NCBI GenBank assembly: GCA_905204225.1
Contig: CAJKZK010000069.1
Span: forward strand, 1-9,454
Length of the DNA stretch: 9,454 nt
Origin: an uncultured Bacillota bacterium
Lineage (GTDB): Bacteria; Bacillota_I; Bacilli_A; RFN20; CAG-449
Direction: 5' to 3'
The notes under the pieces: model-generated
Seen by the model: the letters and a program-made list of their open reading frames with translations, nothing else
Database searches by the model: none
Told to the model about the DNA's origin: nothing
Position numbers and translations under genes: made by a program
Part shown: piece after piece, positions 5,866 to 9,454 of the stretch
Position numbering within the stretch: position 1 is the stretch's first letter
Layout: each line of letters starts with the position of its first letter

Positions 5866-6558
5866 ATGATAGGAAATTTTTTCGTAAAAATTGGCTTAGG
5901 AATTAAAAAAGGTTTTTTTGCAGTAATAAATTGGATAAAAAATACAGCATGGATTCAACCTTTATTAATTGTTGGTGTTATCTTTGGTGTTATTCTTTCA
6001 ATTAAACCTGTTACTAGTTGGATTTCAGGCCTTATGAATCCTGATGAATCATATAACTTTTATAAAAATCATGATACAAAAAATTTATTTACTAATAATC
6101 AAATTGAAACATTTATAAAATCAAATAATGGTGATTCAGTAATTGTTTATTATAGTGATGCAGATACAACTGCTAAAGATATGGAAAAGCAAGTAAGAAG
6201 AGTTGCTGATTCAACTTCATATAAATGGTTCTGTGTAAATATTAATATTGATAAAGATGATGCTTCTTATGAAGATCGTCAACATTTCGATATTGATTAT
6301 TATAATGATATGTATCCTAATTTTGTTAGAGATTATAAAAATGTATTTACAGAAAGTTCAGCTGATACATTTAGTAATAAAGTTAATGAAAATACAATTC
6401 CAAATCCTATGTTTATAAGATTACAAAATGACAAGATTCTTGGTATAAAATTTGATTTTGAATCAGAAAAAGAATTAGATTTAAAAAGATTTTTATCTTC
6501 TAATTATGAAACTGATTGGAAAATGACTTGGACCGATTATAAAAATAAATCTAATTAA
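5866..6558 (+). CDS. Membrane-anchored thioredoxin-fold protein lacking CxxC
   Basis: A 230-residue protein with one clear membrane segment (about 28-46, WIQPLLIVGVIFGVILSI) after a basic N-terminus, so the bulk should lie outside the cytoplasm. Residues about 75-215 look like a thioredoxin fold: strand SVIVYYS (91-97), then DADTTAKDMEKQVRRVADS where a thioredoxin has its active-site CxxC and first long helix, a strand FCVNINID (122-129), an insertion of about 45 residues, and IPNPMFIRL (178-186), which matches the cis-proline strand, followed by NDKILGIKFDF. The CxxC is absent; the only cysteine is Cys123, so a redox role is unlikely and binding or scaffolding is more plausible. AGGAGG lies 4 nt before the ATG. 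It is a stand-alone unit with its own promoter and terminator. The fold assignment is inferred from pattern only. Confidence 0.6.
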   Translation: MIGNFFVKIGLGIKKGFFAVINWIKNTAWIQPLLIVGVIFGVILSIKPVTSWISGLMNPDESYNFYKNHDTKNLFTNNQIETFIKSNNGDSVIVYYSDADTTAKDMEKQVRRVADSTSYKWFCVNINIDKDDASYEDRQHFDIDYYNDMYPNFVRDYKNVFTESSADTFSNKVNENTIPNPMFIRLQNDKILGIKFDFESEKELDLKRFLSSNYETDWKMTWTDYKNKSN

Positions 6559-6565
6559 ATTAAAT

Positions 6566-6596
6566 AAGAGTTCAGCATTGCTGAACTCTTTTTTTT
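6566..6596 (+). terminator. Rho-independent terminator, possibly bidirectional
   Basis: AAGAGTTCAGC (6566-6576) and GCTGAACTCTT (6580-6590) form an 11-bp perfect stem with a 3-nt ATT loop, followed by a run of eight Ts (6589-6596). It ends the thioredoxin-like transcript. The T-run overlaps the stop codon of the convergent CotD-like gene; on the minus strand the stem is followed by TTATTTAATTTAATT, so it may also stop that transcript, less efficiently. Confidence 0.92.
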
Positions 6597-6831
6597 ACAT
6601 GGTTTTATTTGCTTGTCCTTCGCAAATTGTTTCTTCACTTGATGTATATGTTGAGTAATATACAGGTCTTGGACAATAATGATTTACAACTTTTCTATTT
6701 ATTGGACAAATAACAGGTTGTTCTACCCAATAATATTTATTGCAAACATATTCTCTTACTGGCATTACTATTGGATCATATTTGCATGGACATGTTTGTG
6801 AGCACGTATTTCCCATTTGGCGATTGTACAT
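6595..6831 (-). CDS. Small cysteine-rich CotD-like spore coat protein
   Basis: A 78-residue protein with seven cysteines (CSQTCPC at 10-16, then Cys30, 42, 53, 70) and many Tyr, Pro, Val and Asn. The central stretch, a YDPIV-type start then EQPVICPINRKVVNHYCPRP, recalls the inner spore coat protein CotD family (DPvv...PhihPxxxtxvNHxxy), in which small His/Cys/Tyr-rich proteins are laid down on the forespore; similar proteins are common in gut spore formers. I start it at 6831 because GAGG lies 9 nt upstream and the coat-like sequence begins there. The open frame continues 35 codons further (to 6936), but that extension overlaps the promoter and start of the divergent gene and looks non-coding. 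A sporulation-type promoter is visible just upstream. Family assignment is moderate. Confidence 0.6.
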   Translation of the reverse strand: MYNRQMGNTCSQTCPCKYDPIVMPVREYVCNKYYWVEQPVICPINRKVVNHYCPRPVYYSTYTSSEETICEGQANKTM

Positions 6832-6854
6832 AAAAATATCCCTCGCTTTCAATG

Positions 6855-6884
6855 TAATATATGATAATTTATTTTTTATATATG
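6855..6884 (-). promoter_or_regulatory. Putative sporulation-sigma (SigE/SigK-like) promoter for the CotD-like gene
   Basis: On the minus strand CATATATTA (6863-6855) fits the SigK -10 pattern CATAnnnTA exactly and the SigE pattern CATACAnT with one mismatch. CATAT at 6884-6880 could be the core of a SigE-type -35, giving a gap of roughly 14-16 nt. The predicted start near 6848 leaves a leader of about 17 nt that just includes the GAGG ribosome site. The SigK -35 AC is not found at the ideal distance. AT-rich background makes chance matches likely. Confidence 0.35.
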
Positions 6885-6918
6885 GGTTAAAGCCTAGATA
6901 AAAATCATATAATTTATT

Positions 6919-7776
6919 ATGAAAAATATTAAACAAATTTTTTTAATGTTATTATTTTTTGTTGTCATTTTATGTTATCAATTAATTGTTCCTTTTAATA
7001 ATGAAATTATTAATAGTATTATTTTTTCTTTCGTACCATCTTTGTTTCCTTGTTTATTATTAATAAATATTATTTTAGAAAATGATACATTAATTTTTAT
7101 TTATAATAAATTAAGAATTAATGTCATAACAAGGTCCATTTTTGTATTTATATTAATATTTTTATCTACTATTATTGGTATGCCTTCATTACAATTAATA
7201 TTAAAAAAATTATTAGATTATAAAATCATTGATAAAAGAGATTATAATAATTTTATAATTTCATTTGGAACTATTTCTTTTCCATTTTTATATGGTGTAT
7301 GTTTAATAAATTATGAAAAAAATATTTGTTTAAGAATAATAATATTTTTTTATTTTAGTAATTTAATTAATCTATTTATATTAGGTTTTAAAATTAATAA
7401 TTATGAGATAATAATAAAAGATAAGCCATTATTAAATTCTTTAAACAATTCTATAAAAATATCAATAAAGACTATGTGCATAATTATTAGTACAATTTTT
7501 TTGTTTTCTTTATTTTTATTTTTAGAAGAAAAAATCAAAATTCCTTATAGGTATCTAATAGAAGGACTGATTGAATTTTCTTATCCTTGTTATAAAGCAA
7601 GTAAATTAAAAACAATAAGTGGCGAACTTATTGTTTTATTTATTAGTTTGTTTCCATCTTTATCAATTATTTTTCAATCAAAAATAATTAATAATGAATT
7701 GAATATAAAAAAATATATATTTAATAGATTATTAATTTCCTTTTTTAGTGTTAGTCTTTATTTCTTTTTCTTTTAA
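6919..7776 (+). CDS. ylbJ: Short, divergent YlbJ-like sporulation membrane protein
   Basis: A 285-residue, extremely hydrophobic protein (about seven to eight membrane segments) with almost no G+C (bases 7321-7380 contain four). YlbJ in Bacillus is a SigE-controlled membrane protein of about 400 residues needed for spore formation. Matching landmarks here are PSLFPCLLL (40-48, like YlbJ PALFPFFVL), STIIGMPSLQLILKKLLD (83-100, like SGYPxGAKL...), an I-x-K-R-D-Y-N-N-F block followed by SFGTISFPFLYGV (115-127, like the FTNTSGPLFIIG segment), and IKISIKTMCII plus LIVLFISLFPSLSIIFQ (237-253) near the C-terminus. Context strongly supports it: coaD and rsmD (ylbI, ylbH) adjoin it, as in Bacillus, although here it is convergent. 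No ribosome site precedes the ATG; CATATAAT (6906-6913) ends only 5 nt before it. Its last 26 nt overlap coaD. Confidence 0.65.
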   Translation: MKNIKQIFLMLLFFVVILCYQLIVPFNNEIINSIIFSFVPSLFPCLLLINIILENDTLIFIYNKLRINVITRSIFVFILIFLSTIIGMPSLQLILKKLLDYKIIDKRDYNNFIISFGTISFPFLYGVCLINYEKNICLRIIIFFYFSNLINLFILGFKINNYEIIIKDKPLLNSLNNSIKISIKTMCIIISTIFLFSLFLFLEEKIKIPYRYLIEGLIEFSYPCYKASKLKTISGELIVLFISLFPSLSIIFQSKIINNELNIKKYIFNRLLISFFSVSLYFFFF

Positions 7777-8233
7777 ATTCTTTTACTACAACTGGCGGTA
7801 CTAAATTTGTAATATCAACATTATAAGAATAGAATTCTTTTATTGAAGATGAAGAAATAAATGATTTATTTAATGATGCCATTAAAAAAACCATTTCTAT
7901 ATTGTTATCGATATATTCATTGCCTGCTGCTAATTGAAATTCATATTCAAAATCTGTAACTGCTCTTAAACCTCTAACAATAGCAACTGCATTAAGTTCT
8001 TTAGCAATGCTAACAATTAATTTATCAGTAGCAATTACTTCAACATTTGGAATATCTTTTAAAGCTTCTTTAACCATTTTTAATCTTTCGTCTATATTAA
8101 AATAAGGGGCTTTATTAAGATTTTTGGCTACACATACGTATAATTTATCAAATAATTTACTTGCACGTAAAACAATGTCTATATGACCATTTGTAATTGG
8201 ATCAAAACTACCAGGATATATTGCATTTCTCAT
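7751..8233 (-). CDS. coaD: Phosphopantetheine adenylyltransferase
   Basis: Catalyses adenylyl transfer from ATP to 4'-phosphopantetheine to give dephospho-CoA, the penultimate step of coenzyme A synthesis, in the cytoplasm. The 160 residues match the usual family length. Visible motifs are YPGSFDPITNGH (6-17, with the TxGH nucleotide-binding motif), RGLRAVTDFEYEFQLA (87-102, substrate and ATP contacts) and ISSSSIKE (126-133, the C-terminal SSSxxRE-type motif, with Lys in place of the usual Arg). The ATG lies 3 nt after the rsmD stop, and the only ribosome-site candidate is GAAAGAAG within the last rsmD codons, so translation is probably coupled. This is the last gene of the ylbF-rsmD-coaD group. 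The 3' end overlaps the convergent ylbJ-like gene, and no terminator is seen. Confidence 0.96.
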   Translation of the reverse strand: MRNAIYPGSFDPITNGHIDIVLRASKLFDKLYVCVAKNLNKAPYFNIDERLKMVKEALKDIPNVEVIATDKLIVSIAKELNAVAIVRGLRAVTDFEYEFQLAAGNEYIDNNIEMVFLMASLNKSFISSSSIKEFYSYNVDITNLVPPVVVKEFKRKRNKD

Positions 8234-8236
8234 AAT

Positions 8237-8782
8237 TTATCTTCTTTCTATTAAAATATTAATTGTTCCATAAGAATAACTTTTATGGTGATTAAAACGA
8301 TTATCAAGAGGAATTTGTTTATTCCATTCTTTTATTATTATAGCATTTTTAGATAGTAAATTGTTATTAAATAGAAAATCACATACTTCTTGATATACAT
8401 CTTCTTTTATATAAGGTGGATCTAAAAATAATATATCAATTATTTCATTTTTTTCTTTTAATTTATTTAAGGTTTCTTTATATGAACATTTATAAATTTC
8501 TACTTCTTCACTAATTTTTAATTTATTAATATTATTCTTTATTGCTTTTATAGCTAAATAATTGTTATCGCAAAAGATTGCTTTCTTTGCACCACTAGAT
8601 AAGGCTTCTAAACCTAAAGCACCAGAACCTGCAAATAAATCTAATATAGTTGAATTAATTAGACTAGTACCTAAACTTGACATTACTGCTTCTCTTACTT
8701 TATCTGTTGTAGGTCTAGTAGTATTTGTAGAAGGAGCTTCAATGATTAAATGACGATATTTACCTGCAATAATTCTTAACAT
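8237..8782 (-). CDS. rsmD: 16S rRNA (guanine966-N2)-methyltransferase RsmD
   Basis: SAM-dependent methyltransferase that modifies G966 (E. coli numbering) of 16S rRNA; equivalent to Bacillus YlbH. The 181 residues equal the family's usual size. Motifs are MLRIIAGKYR at the N-terminus (typical RsmD start, basic RNA-binding segment), RPTTDKVREAVMSSL (23-37), SAM-binding motif I LDLFAGSGALGLEAL (47-61), acidic residue motif FCDNN (70-74) and catalytic motif IV LDPPY (120-124). GAGGT lies about 8 nt before the ATG. The start overlaps the 3' end of the ylbF-like gene by 7 nt (ATGTTAA), and coaD begins 3 nt after the stop, so the genes form one coupled operon. The assignment is secure from motifs and from the classic rsmD-coaD pairing. 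Confidence 0.96.
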   Translation of the reverse strand: MLRIIAGKYRHLIIEAPSTNTTRPTTDKVREAVMSSLGTSLINSTILDLFAGSGALGLEALSSGAKKAIFCDNNYLAIKAIKNNINKLKISEEVEIYKCSYKETLNKLKEKNEIIDILFLDPPYIKEDVYQEVCDFLFNNNLLSKNAIIIKEWNKQIPLDNRFNHHKSYSYGTINILIERR

Positions 8783-9132
8783 TTATTAATACCTCTTTTT
8801 TGAAATAATGAAATTAATTTAAAATCTAAATATCTTAATGGTTCGTTAATTTTTTTTAATAATAAATTATAATGATTAATTAATTTATTTTCATCCATTT
8901 TTAATTTTGCTTGATATAATTTTTTTTGTGTTTGTTGAGCTTGAATAGAGTCATTTTTATATATTTTTAAAATAAAATTATAATCTTCTTGAGCTTTTTG
9001 AAAATTAGAAATTAACAATATACATTCTTCATTGGAAAAAATTTCTTTTTCTATTATTTTAATTTCTTTTCTTTCTGGCATGTATGATAATTTATCTAAT
9101 AAATTGTTTTCTAATTCATCTAATTTAATCAT
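8776..9132 (-). CDS. YlbF/YmcA-like small helical protein
   Basis: A 118-residue, highly charged, all-helical protein. The central segment ISNFQKAQEDYNFILKIY (about 41-58), then QTQKKLYQAKLKMDENKLI (68-86) and a hydrophobic tail RYLDFKLISLFQK resemble the YlbF/YmcA (DUF964, COG3679) pattern of helices with spaced Tyr, Gln and Lys. In Bacillus subtilis YlbF (RicF) acts with YmcA and YaaT as an Fe-S-containing complex that affects RNase Y activity and sporulation or competence. The place of the gene, just before rsmD and coaD, is exactly that of ylbF in Bacillus, minus the small ylbG. Cys residues at 37 and 118 only; the Bacillus C-terminal cysteine motif is not evident. The ATG overlaps the stop of the upstream gene (ATGATTAA), and its stop overlaps rsmD. 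Identity rests on position plus weak pattern. Confidence 0.6.
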   Translation of the reverse strand: MIKLDELENNLLDKLSYMPERKEIKIIEKEIFSNEECILLISNFQKAQEDYNFILKIYKNDSIQAQQTQKKLYQAKLKMDENKLINHYNLLLKKINEPLRYLDFKLISLFQKRGINKC

Positions 9133-9454
9133 TTTTAATACCTATATTCTTAAAGAATTTATCATCTTGTTTTGATAAAGATAAAACATGTTTAAATTTA
9201 TCATGACGTTTAAATAATAAATGAAAAAATCTTGCAATATATCCAAAAGGAATTAAAATAATTGATTTGGTCCAAGGATAATAAGAAAAAAGAGTTGGTA
9301 AAGGAACAAATAATACTTTTAATAAATAAATAAATTTATTATTAGAAGTACTTACTTGTTTGTTTTTTATATAATCATTATTTTTTCCAAAACCATGAAT
9401 ACCAGAATTTAATGAATAAGTAATTAAATCGTCTGCGTATTCAGAACCTTGATA
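9125..9454 (-). CDS. C-terminal part of a nucleotidyltransferase-family protein (NTP_transf_5-like), runs off the window
   Basis: The frame is open from the window edge to a TAA at 9127-9125, giving 109 residues of a C-terminus. It begins YQGSEYADDLITYSLNSG and later reads SSGxxGT-like IHGFGKNND, then a basic stretch, then KFIYLLKVLFVPLPTL, YYPWTKSIILIPFGYIARFF and HLLFKRHDK. This layout (glycine-rich turn, LFPP-type segment, YP-x-L/T-K-x-P-x-L-L-P-F-x-W-x-R-type segment, basic tail) resembles the C-terminal region of uncharacterised nucleotidyltransferases of PF14907, common in gut Bacillota, often near surface-polysaccharide genes. The catalytic domain is outside the window, so this cannot be verified here. 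The stop overlaps the ylbF-like start by 8 nt, which indicates the same operon. Confidence 0.5.
   Translation of the reverse strand, partial: YQGSEYADDLITYSLNSGIHGFGKNNDYIKNKQVSTSNNKFIYLLKVLFVPLPTLFSYYPWTKSIILIPFGYIARFFHLLFKRHDKFKHVLSLSKQDDKFFKNIGIKND

Noticed and set aside
6832..6936. N-terminal 35-codon extension of the CotD-like frame
   Set aside because: It overlaps the start of the divergent ylbJ-like gene and the likely promoter. A ribosome site and coat-like sequence begin only at 6831.
8562..8753. Plus-strand 63-codon frame within rsmD
   Set aside because: It is a shadow of rsmD's conserved SAM-binding region.
1..9454. CRISPR array or toxin-antitoxin pair
   Set aside because: No regularly spaced direct repeats are present, and no small gene pair matches a toxin-antitoxin layout.

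Overview
The window looks like chromosome of a very AT-rich member of the Bacillota, class Bacilli in the broad sense (an Erysipelotrichia/RF39-like gut lineage is my best guess, not provable from this window). Reasons: low-GC codon use throughout, strong AGGAGG-type ribosome binding sites, the Bacillus-type order ylbF-rsmD(ylbH)-coaD(ylbI) with a ylbJ-like gene beside it, a CotD-like spore coat protein, and a YitT-family transporter. TGA is used as a stop and Trp is written TGG, so this is the standard bacterial code rather than the Mycoplasma code.

Positions 1-2790 are an accessory, decaying region. It opens with the 3' part of an IS21-family element (IstB ATPase, right end at about 522) that sits inside the remnant of a DUF2971-family gene on the minus strand. 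The remnant carries two homopolymer frameshifts and a nonsense codon. Its 5' end overlaps the 3' end of a GC-rich, evidently imported YwaF/TMEM164-like membrane protein gene. Behind that come a strong hairpin with a repeat, a truncated cyclophilin-like lipoprotein, and another short frameshifted remnant.

Positions 2791-5627 are a minus-strand unit: yitT-like gene, then gltX (13-nt gap), then tRNA-Glu(CUC) 30 nt downstream, closed by a rho-independent terminator. The synthetase gene and a tRNA that it charges therefore appear to share a transcript.

Positions 5866-6596 (plus strand) hold a single-gene unit with a plausible SigA-type promoter and a perfect terminator. It encodes a membrane-anchored thioredoxin-fold protein lacking the CxxC motif.

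Positions 6595-9454 mix sporulation and housekeeping genes. A small Cys-rich CotD-like coat protein (minus) diverges from a very AT-rich, shortened YlbJ-like sporulation membrane protein (plus). The latter overlaps tail-to-tail with coaD, the last gene of a tightly packed minus-strand operon: nucleotidyltransferase-like C-terminus (runs off the window), ylbF-like, rsmD, coaD. I did not find a clear new multi-gene defence or metabolic system. The points most worth checking are the gltX-tRNA-Glu unit, the degenerate thioredoxin-like protein, the divergent ylbJ/cotD pair and the layered decay in the left region.
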